A stretch of DNA of 64,000 bases from positions 558,001 through 622,000 of the forward strand of contig NZ_CP121682.1 in assembly GCF_029760955.1 (NCBI RefSeq). The letters run 5' to 3'. Positions 40,269 to 49,258 of the stretch are shown here, piece after piece. The stretch's first letter is position 1. Each line of letters starts with the position of its first letter. The stretch is from Streptomyces cathayae (GTDB lineage: Bacteria; Actinomycetota; Actinomycetes; Streptomycetales; Streptomycetaceae). Made by a program: the position numbers and the translations under genes. The notes beneath the pieces were generated by a model, which made no database searches, was not told the DNA's origin, and was given only the letters and a program-made list of their open reading frames with translations.

Positions 40269-40312
40269 TGTATCGTCTGCCTCGCTCACCGATCGCACCC
40301 GGAGGTCTCCTC

Positions 40313-40483
40313 ATGGCCGTACCCAAACGCAAGATGTCGCGCAGCAACACCCGACACCGTCGCGCGCAGTGGAAGGCCACGACGCCGCAGCTGGTGACGG
40401 TCACGGTGGGCGGCGTGCCGTACCGCGTCCCTCAGCGGCTGGCCAAGGCGTACGAGCGTGGCCTGCTCCGCCCCGAGGGCTGA
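40313..40483 (+). CDS. rpmF: 50S ribosomal protein L32, zinc-independent paralogue
   Basis: 56 residues: [20 protein letters not shown] is the L32 opener. The usual C-terminal zinc ribbon (two CxxC pairs) is absent; the protein has no Cys at all. Such C-minus paralogues replace the zinc form when zinc is scarce. GGAGG precedes the ATG. The zinc-chaperone-like gene follows after six bases, and a Zur-like box lies upstream. Confidence 0.93.
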   Translation: MAVPKRKMSRSNTRHRRAQWKATTPQLVTVTVGGVPYRVPQRLAKAYERGLLRPEG

Positions 40484-40489
40484 CACCGC

Positions 40490-41677
40490 ATGAGCCACGT
40501 CCCCTCGCGGCGCCTGCCCGTCACCGTCCTGTCGGGGTTCCTCGGCGCCGGCAAGACCACCCTGCTCAACCACGTTCTCGGTAACCGCGAGGGCCTGCGT
40601 GTCGCCGTCATCGTCAACGACATGAGCGAGGTCAATATCGACGCCGCCCTGGTGCGCGGAGGCGAGGCAGCCCTGTCGCGCACCGAGGAACGCCTAGTCG
40701 AGATGACCAACGGATGCATCTGCTGCACCCTGCGCGACGATCTGCTCGAAGAGGTGGACCGGTTGGCGCGCGAGGGACAATTCGACTACCTCCTCATCGA
40801 GTCCTCCGGCATCTCGGAGCCCATGCCGGTGGCCGCCACCTTCGCCTTCGCCCGCGACGACGGCGCCACCCTCGACGAACTGGCCCGGCTGGACACGATG
40901 GTCACGGTGGTGGACGCCGCCAACTTCCTGCCCGAGCTGGCCGGAGGCGACGAACTGGCCGCACGGGGCCTGGACCAGTACGAGGACGACGAACGCACGG
41001 TCAGCGACCTGCTGATGGACCAGATCGAGTTCGCCGACGTCATCGTCCTCAACAAGCTGGATCTCGTCGACGCCGTGTCCGCCGACCGGCTGCGCGCCAC
41101 CTTGGCACGGCTTAACCCCGCCGCCCGCGTGGTGCCGGCCGTGCGGGGCCGCGTACCGGTCGGCGAGGTCCTGGGCACCGACCGCTTCGACCTGGAGCGG
41201 GCGCAGCAGGCTGCGGGCTGGGTCAGGGAGCTCAACGGCGACCATGTTCCCGAGACGGAGGAGTACGGCATCTCGTCGACGGTCTTCCGCTCCGGAACAC
41301 TCTTCCACCCAGGGCGGCTGTGGTCGTTCGTGACCGAATCGCTGGACAGCGGCAGCTACGGACAGGTGCTCAGGTCCAAGGGCTTCTTCACGCTGGCCAG
41401 CCGGCCCCGTGTGACGGGACTGTGGTCCCAGGCCGGCTCGGTGGCACGCTTCGAGCCCTCCTTCGCGCGTAACACCGACAGCCCCTTCGTCCAGGAACTC
41501 GTGTTCATCGGCACCCAGCTGAACGCCGAGGCCCTGCGGGCGGCCCTGACCGGCTGCCTCATGCAGCAAGGCGAAGCCCTGCCCGCTTCCGACCCCTTCC
41601 CCGCCTGGGACACCTACGCCTTCGACGAGAGCTGCGCGCACGAGCACGACCCCCTCACCACCGTGACGGGGCACTGA
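40490..41677 (+). CDS. COG0523 (CobW/YciC/ZagA-type) GTPase, probable zinc metallochaperone
   Basis: 395 residues. Walker A is [16 protein letters not shown], the zinc-binding CxCC motif is [12 protein letters not shown], Walker B-type residues are [12 protein letters not shown] and the guanine motif is VLNKLDLV. The C-terminal CobW domain contains the [10 protein letters not shown] block and ends in a His-rich CAHEHD tail. Related Zur-controlled proteins deliver zinc to essential enzymes during starvation. It is coupled to rpmF under the same Zur-like box. Confidence 0.9.
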   Translation: MSHVPSRRLPVTVLSGFLGAGKTTLLNHVLGNREGLRVAVIVNDMSEVNIDAALVRGGEAALSRTEERLVEMTNGCICCTLRDDLLEEVDRLAREGQFDYLLIESSGISEPMPVAATFAFARDDGATLDELARLDTMVTVVDAANFLPELAGGDELAARGLDQYEDDERTVSDLLMDQIEFADVIVLNKLDLVDAVSADRLRATLARLNPAARVVPAVRGRVPVGEVLGTDRFDLERAQQAAGWVRELNGDHVPETEEYGISSTVFRSGTLFHPGRLWSFVTESLDSGSYGQVLRSKGFFTLASRPRVTGLWSQAGSVARFEPSFARNTDSPFVQELVFIGTQLNAEALRAALTGCLMQQGEALPASDPFPAWDTYAFDESCAHEHDPLTTVTGH

Positions 41678-41749
41678 AACTCCGGCGGGCGGTGGTCGCA
41701 GCCACGGCACCGTCCGGCCCGGTACACACCTGTGCCGGAGAGGCCACTC

Positions 41750-42565
41750 ATGGACAACAGGAAGAAGCCGCGCCTGGCGACGGTGCAGGAGACCCGCCTC
41801 ATACCGCTGTATGCCCGCGCCGTGAGAACCGCGAGGAACACGCACTTCTGAGGGACGCACAGGCCGAAGAGATCGTCGCCTCGATCGACTACGACTTCGG
41901 ACGCTTCGGCGATCTCCCGAGCCTCACCGGCGCGCTGCTGCGCACCCTCCTCTTCGACTGGTGGGTGGCGGACTCCCTGTCCGCGCACCCCGACGCCACC
42001 GCGGTCGCGATCGGCACCGGACCCAACACGCGCCACGAACGTGTCGACAACGGCCGCGCCCGGTGGTTCGACCTCGACCTGCCCGATGGGATCGGCCCAC
42101 GCGGGAACTTCTTCACGGACAGCGCCCGACGGCCTCGGCGATGGACGAGGCGTGGGCCGCGGAGGTGGCCTCGCACGCCACCGGGCCATACCTGTTCGTC
42201 GCGGAGGCCGTACTGTCCTGCCTGCACGAACCCGGCGTGCGCGAGGTCATCGACCTCCTCGCCGACCACTTCCCGGGCGCCCTGCTGGCCCCGGGCACCG
42301 CCGGCCTCGGTTTCTTCGACACTCAGGAACAGCACGACGTCCTCAGCAAGGTCATGACCCGCTTGCACTGGCACTGCCCCGCCCCGCCCAACTGGCCGAC
42401 TGGTGGTCGGGGCACGAGTACCCGGCGTCACACACCCTCACCAGCCTGCCCGAGGACCTGGTAGCCCAGTCGCCACTCCCCTACCAGCAGATGGTGTCCG
42501 CCATGGCCGCGCAGCGGCTCCCCCAGGCCGAGGGCTACCGGCTCAACCTCCTGCGCCTGCCCTGA
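41750..42565 (+). pseudogene. Frameshifted leucine carboxyl methyltransferase-like (PPM/TcmP-type) SAM methyltransferase
   Basis: The coding sequence is spread over three frames. ATG 41750 gives TVQETRLIPLYARAV. A shift near 41822 leads to IVASIDYDFGRFGDLPSLTG and DATAVAIGTGPNTRHERV, the SAM-binding part. A shift near 42120-42140 leads to GPYLFVAEAVLSCLHEP, and one near 42360 to SGHEYPASHTLTSLPEDLV. The family methylates carboxyl or hydroxyl groups, for example in polyketide pathways. At least three frameshifts show it is inactive. Confidence 0.7.
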
Positions 42566-42651
42566 CATCCACTGGCACGCTCCGCGGGAGGTCCGGCCAT
42601 GACTCCGCCGAGTCACAGCCGGCGGCTCCGCCCGCTGTGCGAGCGGCGCGG

Positions 42652-42957
42652 CTACCAGGAGGACTTGGTGACCCCGGGCAGGAAGCCGGCGTGGGCCTGC
42701 TCACGCAGGCGGACCCGTGACAGGCCGAACTTCCGCAGGTGACCGCGCGGTCGCCCGTCCACGCTGTCCCGGTTGCGCACCCGGGTGGCGCTCGCGTTGC
42801 GGGGCTGGCGCCGCAGTTCTTCCACTGCGGCCCGGCGTTCGGCGTCGGTGGAGGACGGCCGGCGAATGACTCCCTTCAGCTCGGCACGGCGGGCCGCGTA
42901 CCGCTCGACGGTCGCCTTGCGCTTCTCGTTCTGGGCGATCTTGCTCTTCTTGGCCAT
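42652..42957 (-). CDS. rpsN: 30S ribosomal protein S14, zinc-independent paralogue
   Basis: 101 residues, the long form of S14 ([48 protein letters not shown]). The short zinc form has two CxxC pairs; this one has no Cys. Its ATG overlaps the rpmB stop codon in TGATG, so the two are co-translated. It belongs to the zinc-sparing ribosomal set of this region. Confidence 0.94.
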   Translation of the reverse strand: MAKKSKIAQNEKRKATVERYAARRAELKGVIRRPSSTDAERRAAVEELRRQPRNASATRVRNRDSVDGRPRGHLRKFGLSRVRLREQAHAGFLPGVTKSSW

Positions 42958-43193
42958 CAGACCTTTCCCCCTCGGGCGCGGATGCGGGCCACGGCGGCCT
43001 CGATGCCGATGCTGTCGACAGTCTTGACCGCCTTCGCGCTGAGCGTCAGCCGGACATGCCGCCCCTCGCTGGGCAGCCAGTAGCGCTTGCGCTGGATGTT
43101 GGGGTCGAAACGGCGCGAAGTGCGCCGATGCGAGTGGGAGATGGTGTTGCCGAAGCCCGGCTGAGCACCAGTCAGTTGGCAGTGGGCGGACAA
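42957..43193 (-). CDS. rpmB: 50S ribosomal protein L28, zinc-independent paralogue
   Basis: 78 residues: [30 protein letters not shown] is cut here to the family blocks [12 protein letters not shown] and [14 protein letters not shown], then [19 protein letters not shown]. Only one Cys remains near the start, so no zinc site can form. It is the first gene of a minus-strand pair with rpsN and diverges from rpmG across a Zur-like box. Confidence 0.94.
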   Translation of the reverse strand: MSAHCQLTGAQPGFGNTISHSHRRTSRRFDPNIQRKRYWLPSEGRHVRLTLSAKAVKTVDSIGIEAAVARIRARGGKV

Positions 43194-43235
43194 GGTCGTA
43201 CCTGCCTCTCATCGGGGACGACTAGTTTTCGATAA

Positions 43236-43250
43236 TGGAAACCATTCCCA
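43236..43250 (-). promoter_or_regulatory. Zur-like operator between rpmB and rpmG
   Basis: Read on the minus strand the site is TGGGAATGGTTTCCA, matching TGAAAATGATTTTCA at 11 of 15 positions with A-to-G or T-to-C differences. It lies between divergent zinc-free ribosomal genes, 14 bp before the rpmG start and 43 bp before rpmB, and can serve both. Confidence 0.65.
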
Positions 43251-43263
43251 TATAGTAGCGCTC

Positions 43264-43428
43264 ATGGCACGCAACGAGGTACGTCCGATCATCAAGCTCC
43301 GCTCCACCGCGGGAACCGGCTACACGTACGTCACCCGCAAGAACCGCCGCAACGACCCCGACCGCATGGTGCTGCGCAAGCACGACCCGATCGCCCGGCG
43401 CCACGTCGACTTCCGCGAGGAACGCTGA
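43264..43428 (+). CDS. rpmG: 50S ribosomal protein L33, zinc-independent paralogue
   Basis: 54 residues: [20 protein letters not shown], then the L33 core [21 protein letters not shown]. The CxxC pairs of the zinc form are replaced (STAGTG; HDPIAR), so it is the C-minus type. It heads the plus-strand series rpmG-rpmE-COG0523-rpsR. Confidence 0.94.
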   Translation: MARNEVRPIIKLRSTAGTGYTYVTRKNRRNDPDRMVLRKHDPIARRHVDFREER

Positions 43429-43472
43429 CCTCCCGCCACTCCACCACCGGCCCCCGATCCCAAGGACGCCCC

Positions 43473-43727
43473 ATGAAGCACGGAATCCACCCCGCTTACG
43501 GCCCCGTCGTCTTCCGCGACCGTGCCGCGAACTACGCGTTCCTCACCCGCTCCACCATGACCAGTGACAAGACGATCGAGTGGGAGGACGGCAACACCTA
43601 CCCGGTGGTCGACGTCGAGATCTCGAACGTCAGCCACCCCTTCTATACGGGGACCGCCCGGGTCCTGGACACCGCCGGGCGAGTCGAGCGCTTCGAACGC
43701 CGGTACGGTCGGAGCGGAGCCAACTGA
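43473..43727 (+). CDS. rpmE2: 50S ribosomal protein L31 type B
   Basis: 84 residues: [54 protein letters not shown]. Type B L31 lacks the CxxC zinc site of type A and is used under zinc limitation. An AAGGAC-like ribosome site precedes it. Its stop overlaps the start of the next gene in TGATG. Confidence 0.95.
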   Translation: MKHGIHPAYGPVVFRDRAANYAFLTRSTMTSDKTIEWEDGNTYPVVDVEISNVSHPFYTGTARVLDTAGRVERFERRYGRSGAN

Positions 43728-44881
43728 TGGGGGACGAGACCGGGCTGCCCGTGGTCATCGTCGCCGGGCTCCATCGCGAGGCGCGCAGGAAGGTCGTGGA
43801 GGGCCTGTTGCGCCTGGTACCCGACAGCGTCGCCCTTCACCACGACCTGTCCACAGCGGCCGACGGCACCGTCCTGCGCCAGGTGCGCGATGCTTCGGGT
43901 GAACTGACACGAGGCGAGGCCCCGTTGGTCAACGACTGCGCGTGCTGTGCGCTGCGCGAGGACCTGGTCCCCGAGCTGGAACGGCTGGCGGACGCCGGCC
44001 TCAGCCGGCTCGCCGTCGTCGAACTGTGGGACTCCGTAGAACCCAAAGGGATGGCCGAGGTCATCGTCCGGCACGGTGCCGACGCGGTGCGGCTCACCAA
44101 CGTAATCACGGCGGTGGACCCGGCTCTCGTACTCCCCTGCCTCGGCAACGGCGACGACCTCGCCGAGACGGGCCTCGCGGCCGCAGCCGCCGACCATCGC
44201 ACGGTCGGCGACACCTGGGCCAGGCAACTGGAGTACGCCCCCGTCCTCGCCGTCGCGGACAGCGAGGACGCCGACGACGAGGACCGGGCGCTCCTCACCC
44301 AACTCCACCCCACCGCCAGGCAGGTGAGCGCCGACTCTCCGGAGCTCGCCCGACTGGCCTTCGCCGGCTTCGACGCCGAAGCCGCGGCAGCAGCCCAGCA
44401 CCCCGCCTGCGCCCTACTCCCCCAGGAAGCCGACGAAGCAGGCGTCACCACCTTCGTCTGGCGTCGCCACCGCCCGTTCCACCCCGAACGCCTCTACCAG
44501 GCGCTCGAAGACCTCTGCTGCGCCGCCGCCCGCAGCCGCGGACGGTTCTGGCTCGCCGACCGCCCCGACACCCTGCTCGCCTGGGACGCCGCAGGCGGAG
44601 CCCTGTGCGTAGAGAGCGCCGGCCCATGGCTCGCCTCCCTGCCGGATGCCGCCTGGGAAATGGTCCCGCCCGTACGCCGAGCGGCCGCCGCACTGGACTG
44701 GCACCCCGAACACGGGGACCGCTGCCAGCACCTCGTCTTCACCTCACCCGGCCTGGACCGTGACGGACTCGCGCGGGTGCTGGAGTCCTGCCTACTCACC
44801 GACGCCGAGTACACCGCAGGCCCCGAAGCGTGGAAACAACTGCCATCCGCCTTCGACTCTCTGCTCGACCCCGTTGCGTAG
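43727..44881 (+). CDS. COG0523-family protein with a degenerate P-loop
   Basis: 384 residues. The overall plan is CobW-like: an N-terminal beta strand VVIVAGLHREARRKVVEGLL stands where Walker A (GFLGAGKTT) should be, so the GKT/S core is lost. The zinc motif survives as NDCACCALREDL, and VVELWDSVEPKG sits where the SSGxxxP block should be. The C-terminal CobW domain is present (YQALEDLCCAA, HLVFTSPGLDRDGLARVL). It cannot bind GTP in the usual way but may still bind zinc. It is translationally coupled to rpmE2, so it is expressed with the zinc-sparing ribosomal proteins. Confidence 0.85.
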   Translation: MGDETGLPVVIVAGLHREARRKVVEGLLRLVPDSVALHHDLSTAADGTVLRQVRDASGELTRGEAPLVNDCACCALREDLVPELERLADAGLSRLAVVELWDSVEPKGMAEVIVRHGADAVRLTNVITAVDPALVLPCLGNGDDLAETGLAAAAADHRTVGDTWARQLEYAPVLAVADSEDADDEDRALLTQLHPTARQVSADSPELARLAFAGFDAEAAAAAQHPACALLPQEADEAGVTTFVWRRHRPFHPERLYQALEDLCCAAARSRGRFWLADRPDTLLAWDAAGGALCVESAGPWLASLPDAAWEMVPPVRRAAAALDWHPEHGDRCQHLVFTSPGLDRDGLARVLESCLLTDAEYTAGPEAWKQLPSAFDSLLDPVA

Positions 44882-44917
44882 AACAGGCCCCATCCACCCC
44901 AACACAGAAGGAGCACC

Positions 44918-45154
44918 ATGGCCCCCCGCCAAGGTCCCCGCAAGCCGCTGAAGTCCCGTCCCAACCCGCTGGACGCGGCCGGCATCACCTACATCGACTA
45001 CAAGAACACCGACCTGCTGCGGAAGTTCATCTCCGACCGCGGCAAGATCCGCAGCCGCCGCGTCACCCGCGTCACGGCCCAGCAGCAACGACAGATCACC
45101 ACGGCGATCAAGAACGCCCGTGAGATGGCGCTCCTTCCGTACTCGAGCCGGTGA
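44918..45154 (+). CDS. rpsR2: 30S ribosomal protein S18, zinc-independent paralogue
   Basis: 78 residues with AAGGAG upstream: [20 protein letters not shown], then [29 protein letters not shown] split as the family core [17 protein letters not shown] and [13 protein letters not shown]. The N-terminal Cys residues of the other form are absent. It ends the plus-strand zinc-sparing operon and is followed by a strong terminator. Confidence 0.94.
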   Translation: MAPRQGPRKPLKSRPNPLDAAGITYIDYKNTDLLRKFISDRGKIRSRRVTRVTAQQQRQITTAIKNAREMALLPYSSR

Positions 45155-45207
45155 GAAGCGACCGCTCCCCCCTGCGCAAGCCTTTCTGCAGGGAATTCGA
45201 AAGCGCA

Positions 45208-45241
45208 CAGAATGCACCCCTAGGAGCAGGGGTGCATTCTG
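45208..45241. terminator. Strong terminator after rpsR2
   Basis: CAGAATGCACCCCT (45208-45221) and its exact complement (45228-45241) form a 14-bp stem with a 6-base loop. It lies between convergent rpsR2 and the histidine-rich gene and probably serves both. Confidence 0.88.
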
Positions 45242-45270
45242 CATTCCTGGGAGGGGTGTCCTTGAAACAG

Positions 45271-45588
45271 TCAGTGGTCGTCCCAGTGGCCCTCGTGAGC
45301 CGCGTGACGGTGGCCGTCGTGCACGTAGTCCATGTGGTCACCGTGGGGGACCGCCACGTGCCCGCAGCCCTCACCGTGCGCGTGGGCGTGTTGGGCGTGC
45401 TCACGGTGCTCGCCCGCCTCGCACTCATCCGCGTGGCCGTCGTGCTCACGGTGCAGATGCCCATCGTGCACGTAGTCGACGTGATCACCGTGGGGGACCG
45501 CCACGTGGCCGCAGCCCTCTCCGTGCGCATGACCGTGCCCTGAATGCGGCTGATGTTGCAGGGATGTCGCCACTTCACTCATCTCCAT
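45271..45588 (-). CDS. Histidine-rich, duplicated metal-binding protein
   Basis: 105 residues, about a quarter of them His. Two near-identical units of about 36 residues contain HAHGEGCGHVAVPHGDH, then DYVHDGH and further His/Asp/Glu. Each unit has one Cys in GEGCGH. There is no signal peptide or membrane segment, so it is probably a cytosolic store or carrier for zinc or another transition metal. The ATG at 45588 or 45582 may be used. A good Zur-like box lies 123 bp upstream, and all neighbours concern zinc. Confidence 0.85.
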   Translation of the reverse strand: MEMSEVATSLQHQPHSGHGHAHGEGCGHVAVPHGDHVDYVHDGHLHREHDGHADECEAGEHREHAQHAHAHGEGCGHVAVPHGDHMDYVHDGHRHAAHEGHWDDH

Positions 45589-45710
45589 GAATCAGACCAC
45601 CGCATGTTCGCGACGGCAGCTTCCAGTATCCTTCCTGTTTTCTACCCTCGCGGAGAACGCTGCCACGAAGAACACACATCAGCAAACAGGCTGATTGCAC
45701 AGCGTGCTGC

Positions 45711-45725
45711 CGATAATGATTTTCG
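45711..45725. promoter_or_regulatory. Zur-like operator upstream of the histidine-rich gene
   Basis: CGATAATGATTTTCG matches TGAAAATGATTTTCA at 12 of 15 positions and has 6 of 7 symmetric pairs. It faces the histidine-rich gene on one side and the 3' end of a dead salicylate synthase gene on the other. Confidence 0.65.
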
Positions 45726-45789
45726 ATGCTTTACCGGAGGATCCGTTCCGCGGTTCGCGGTGTGCACAGTCGGATCCGGGACCTGCTGA

Positions 45790-46915
45790 ATGGCGAACCT
45801 CAGATGTGGGACGACGCTTCGGAGCTTCTCGCAGGTTTCCCCGATCCCGCGTTCGGGGCTGGACTGGGCGGTGACTTCTGCGCCCGCGCGCAGGTATGTC
45901 TCGTCGCCCCTACCGATGAGGGTGCGCAGGACGAGGGCCGCGTTGAGAGCGTCGCCGGTGCTCCCCCGGAAGACCGCGTCGCCGTACAGGCCACGGGGTC
46001 CCTCTTCGTGGCGGGCCAGGGTCCGGAGGGCGGAGCGCTTGGAGACACCGGTGGCGGTGATCGCGGGAAGAGGGAGGCGAAGACGTCCCACGCTCCCTCG
46101 TCGGGCCGCAGCCGGCCTGTCACCCGCGAGGCGGGGTGCTGTACCGAACCGCGCGGCCGGACCGCCGTGGACTCCTCGACCGCCACGGAATCGGGCCGGC
46201 ACACCACGGCCGAGTAGGCGCTCGTTCTCCGCCGGGTTCGTACCGCGGGCGCGGGTGCCGGCGAGCGCCTGGGTGCTGACGCTGCCGTTCTCCCCGACCT
46301 CCAGGACGGTCTCCGGGCTGAACCCGGCTGCCCGATAGCCGCCGAGATACAGCAAGCAGGAGCGAACAAGGGTGTTGGCCCGGCGGCCCGCGAGATAGGT
46401 CGCGGGGAAGTCCATGGGTGGTCCGGCGGGCAGCGGGACCTCCGGGAGACGACGGCCTTCTCCAGAATCCCGGCACGGATGTCCTCGACAGTTCCCGCGC
46501 TTCCATAGGCGGCGGTGCCGGCCGCGATGATCCGCTCGGTCACGTCCGGAGCGGTCCCGTCCGGTGGAAGTTGCGGGGTCGTCGGCTCCGCCGGCAGGTC
46601 GGCGACCTTGCGGAGCCACGTCCCGTCCACCGCGCGGACCACGGACCGGGCGCGCAGTGCGTCGGCGAACACCGGCTTTGGCCTGCCGTCGGTGGAAGAG
46701 GTCCAGGTGTGCCCCGCCGCCCGCGCGGTGATGCCGGTCGCGTACACGGTGAGGCTCACGGCGGAGCCCGCAGCGAAGTGCCAGGTAACCGCCTGCTGCC
46801 TCGTAGACCATGTACGGGGCGGCGAGAGCGGCTTGGGCGAGGCGGGCGGCGGTGACCGCGGGGTCGTGGCAGGGCTTCAGGGGGCTTGAGCACGCGAGTG
46901 GCGGCAGGAGTCCGC
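45790..46915 (-). pseudogene. Frameshifted salicylate synthase (MbtI/Irp9-type chorismate enzyme)
   Basis: Fragments in different minus-strand frames rebuild a salicylate synthase: ARLAQAALAAPYMVYEAAGG, VRAVDGTWLRKVADLP, YLGGYRAAGFSPETVLEV, VSTQALAGTRARG, RGSVQHPASRVTGRL and ARHEEGPRGLYGDAV, then GETCEKLRSVVPHLR. At least three frameshifts and the apparent loss of the stop codon make it inactive. Salicylate synthases supply the cap of mycobactin, yersiniabactin and coelibactin-type metallophores, so this is probably what is left of such a pathway. Confidence 0.72.
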
Positions 46916-47015
46916 CCATGAGTCCCAGGTGTTCATCAGGCCGGTGCTCATCGTGTCGTGCCTTCCCTTCGACGCCGCGGTTGTGTCCGGTGGGCCGCTG
47001 GTGCCAGGTGCGGGG

Positions 47016-47960
47016 TCATGACCGTGCCGCCTCCAGCCGCCAGCGGTGGGCCCGGGCCCACCGCCGCCAGAAGGACGCGTACGTGCCGGCCACCGTGACC
47101 AGGTCGTCGTGCGTGCCTCGCGCGGTGATCTCGCCGTCCTCCGGGACCAGGATCTGGTCCGCGCGCACGACGGTGCTCAGCCGGTGCGCGATGACCAGCA
47201 GCGTCTTGTGGTCGGCCAGGGTGCGCACGGCCTCGGCAAACAGCACCTCGTTCTCCTGGCCGAGTGCGGCGGTGGCCTCGTCGAGGACGAGGATCGGAGC
47301 GTCCTTTAACGGTGCGCGGGCGATGGACACGAGCCGGCGCTGCCCGCCGGACAGCCGCGCGCCTCCCTCCCTCACCTTGGTGTCCCAGCCGTCGGGCAGC
47401 TCCGCGATCGCCCGATCGAGCCCGGGCAGATCCGCGGCTGTGGACAGTCCGCCCGGGGCGGCGTCCGGGGCCGCGATCCTGACGTTCTCCTCGATTGTGC
47501 CGTCGAAGAGGTAGACGTCCCGGAAGACGAGGGAGACATGGGCGGTTAGGTTCGTCGGCGACGATCTCACGGACCCCCACGCCGCCGATGCGGACGGTGC
47601 CCTCCGTGGTGTCCCGGAAGCGGGCGATCAGGCCGGCGACCGTGGTCTCGCCGGCGCCGGGGCCCCACCAGGGCGGTCATGCCGCGCTCGGCCAGGCGGA
47701 AGGTCACGTCGTGCAGGACCGGACGTGCCGAAGCTCCGTCGGCCGTTCCGACGTCGTAGCGGAAGCCGACCCCGGTGAACTCCACGCTCGCGTCGCAAGG
47801 TGTCTTCGGCTCGGCGGGCTGCGGGAGCGGCGGTTCGTCGAGAACGGCGCCGAGCCGTTCCAGGGTGTTGCGGGCGATGCCCATGCCCGCGCCGCCCGGG
47901 CGGCGGACGACACGCTGTCGATGAAGCGGACGAGCAGGACCAACCCCCCAGGACCGCTAT
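47016..47960 (-). pseudogene. Truncated, frameshifted ABC exporter (siderophore/Irt-type ATPase)
   Basis: The N-terminal membrane domain is missing except for its end (LVLLVRFIDSVSSAARA). It continues as MGIARNTLERLGAVLDEPPL, FTGVGFRYDVG, and a damaged Walker A region where the frame shifts (about 47655). Another shift near 47565 leads to VYLFDGTIEENVRIAAPD, the signature RLSGGQRRLVSIARA and Walker B ILVLDEATAAL. Such proteins export or import siderophores next to salicylate-type pathways. Truncation and two shifts show it is dead. Confidence 0.7.
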
Positions 47961-47992
47961 CTCTTTGACTCCATATTAGGGATGATTGCCAT

Positions 47993-48538
47993 GTGCAACA
48001 CCTCGCTGCGCCACCAGAGACGTCCGGTCCATGCGAGGCCCGTTCCGTCGTTGAGACCGACCCGCACGTTGGGAGGTGGGGCGTCCTGCGCGACGCACCG
48101 GCAACGCGGTCACCAGCCCCCTGGCGCCCGACACGGCAGCGGACGGCCGTGCTGAGCGCCTTGTACGAGCGCGCCGGCTTCACCTCTAAGCAGGAACTGC
48201 ACGAGGCCCTCGAAGCCAAGGGCATTACCGTCGGCCTGACCACGGTCTACCGGACCCTGCACGCCCTGAACCGCTCAGGGCAGGTCGACGTCGTGCGGGA
48301 CAGGACTGGGGGACGTCTCTATCGCCCGCGGCCCGCCGACGGGCACCGTCACTACCTCGTCTGCCGCGACTGCGACTCCAGCACGGCGGTCGACGCGGAC
48401 CCCGTGGAACGCTGGGCGGACAACCTGGCCGAGACCATGGGGTTCACCGAGGTGGGACACACCATTGAACTGACCGGCGTCTGCGACCGCTGCCGCGTCG
48501 GCCCGACCGCGCGGAACCCGGCCGTGCAGGACGCCTGA
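47993..48538 (+). CDS. Fur-family regulator, Zur-like
   Basis: 181 residues from GTG 47993. The DNA-binding domain reads RPTRQRTAVLSALYERAGF and then GITVGLTTVYRTLHALNRSGQ, very close to Zur. Metal-site residues are seen in DGHRHYLVCRDCDSSTAVD and the late pair GVCDRCR, which together give two CxxC pairs and a His-rich site. The N-terminal 40 residues are unlike the family, and the true start may be internal. Its position in a zinc-themed region suggests a second Zur rather than a ferric regulator. Confidence 0.8.
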   Translation: MQHLAAPPETSGPCEARSVVETDPHVGRWGVLRDAPATRSPAPWRPTRQRTAVLSALYERAGFTSKQELHEALEAKGITVGLTTVYRTLHALNRSGQVDVVRDRTGGRLYRPRPADGHRHYLVCRDCDSSTAVDADPVERWADNLAETMGFTEVGHTIELTGVCDRCRVGPTARNPAVQDA

Positions 48539-48800
48539 GCGGCGTTTCACGTCCGGCCTGCGGCGTGGGTCCCCGTCCATCGCGCTCGCCCAACCCCCAC
48601 CGTGCGCAGGCCGCTCCGGCACCACGCCCGTGTCTCGCCAAGCTGCTCCGGGCGGGCGCCGCGTGGTAGCTGCCCGCAACTCCCTGTGGGCGGTGCGTCC
48701 GGGTGATCGGGCGGTGAGGCCGAGTGGTGTGAGCACCAGGAATCACGCGTTGGTGTGAGGCGGGCTCACCGATGCCGTACGCCTCGTCGCGTGGACGGTC

Positions 48801-49206
48801 GTGCATGTCGTCCTCGGCGGATCCACACTCGTCACCGTCGTCACGGTCGCCGGTCTCCTCGGCCCCGCGCTCGCGCTCGACCTCTACGCTCCGCCCGTCG
48901 CTGCCCGGTGGACGGTGTTCACCGCCATCGTCGTTCAGGGCCTCCCGTTCCTCCTGCTCGGCGCGCTGGTCTCAGCGGCCATCGGTGCCTTCGTGCCCGA
49001 GCGCGTCTTCACCCGGCTGTTGCCGCGCAGCCAAGCCCTCGCCGTACCCGTCGCGGGCGCCGCGGAGACCGGCACATGGGTGACCGCGACAGGCACGTGG
49101 CGTCCCGAGGGCGAACTGGGTTCCCCCTCGGCCTGGCCCCCCGGTGCTGGACGCCACGCCCGTCGAACGGGTCGCGGAGCCGTCGGACCCGTACGAGGAA
49201 CGCTGA
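48801..49206 (+). pseudogene. Deletion fusion of a permease gene and a TIGR03943 (DUF1980) gene
   Basis: The first part is the N-terminus of a YcgR/ArsP-like permease (TVFTAIVVQGLPFLLLGALV, FVPERVFTRLLPRSQALAVP). At VAGAAE it joins directly to the C-terminus of a TIGR03943 protein (GTWVTATGTWRPEGELGSPS, then in a shifted frame VLDATPVERVAEPSDPYEER). An extra C in the run 49137-49142 causes that shift. Permease and TIGR03943 genes are normally adjacent and often Zur-controlled, so an internal deletion of roughly 1.5 kb would create this scar. Confidence 0.68.
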
Positions 49207-49258
49207 CAGGGGCAGCGGACGGCGCACTCGGAATCGCACGCCTGGCAAGCTACCGGTT

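Noticed and set aside
48539..48800. Possible gene between the Zur-like regulator and the permease scar
   Set aside because: No frame combines a start, ribosome site and Streptomyces-like codon use.
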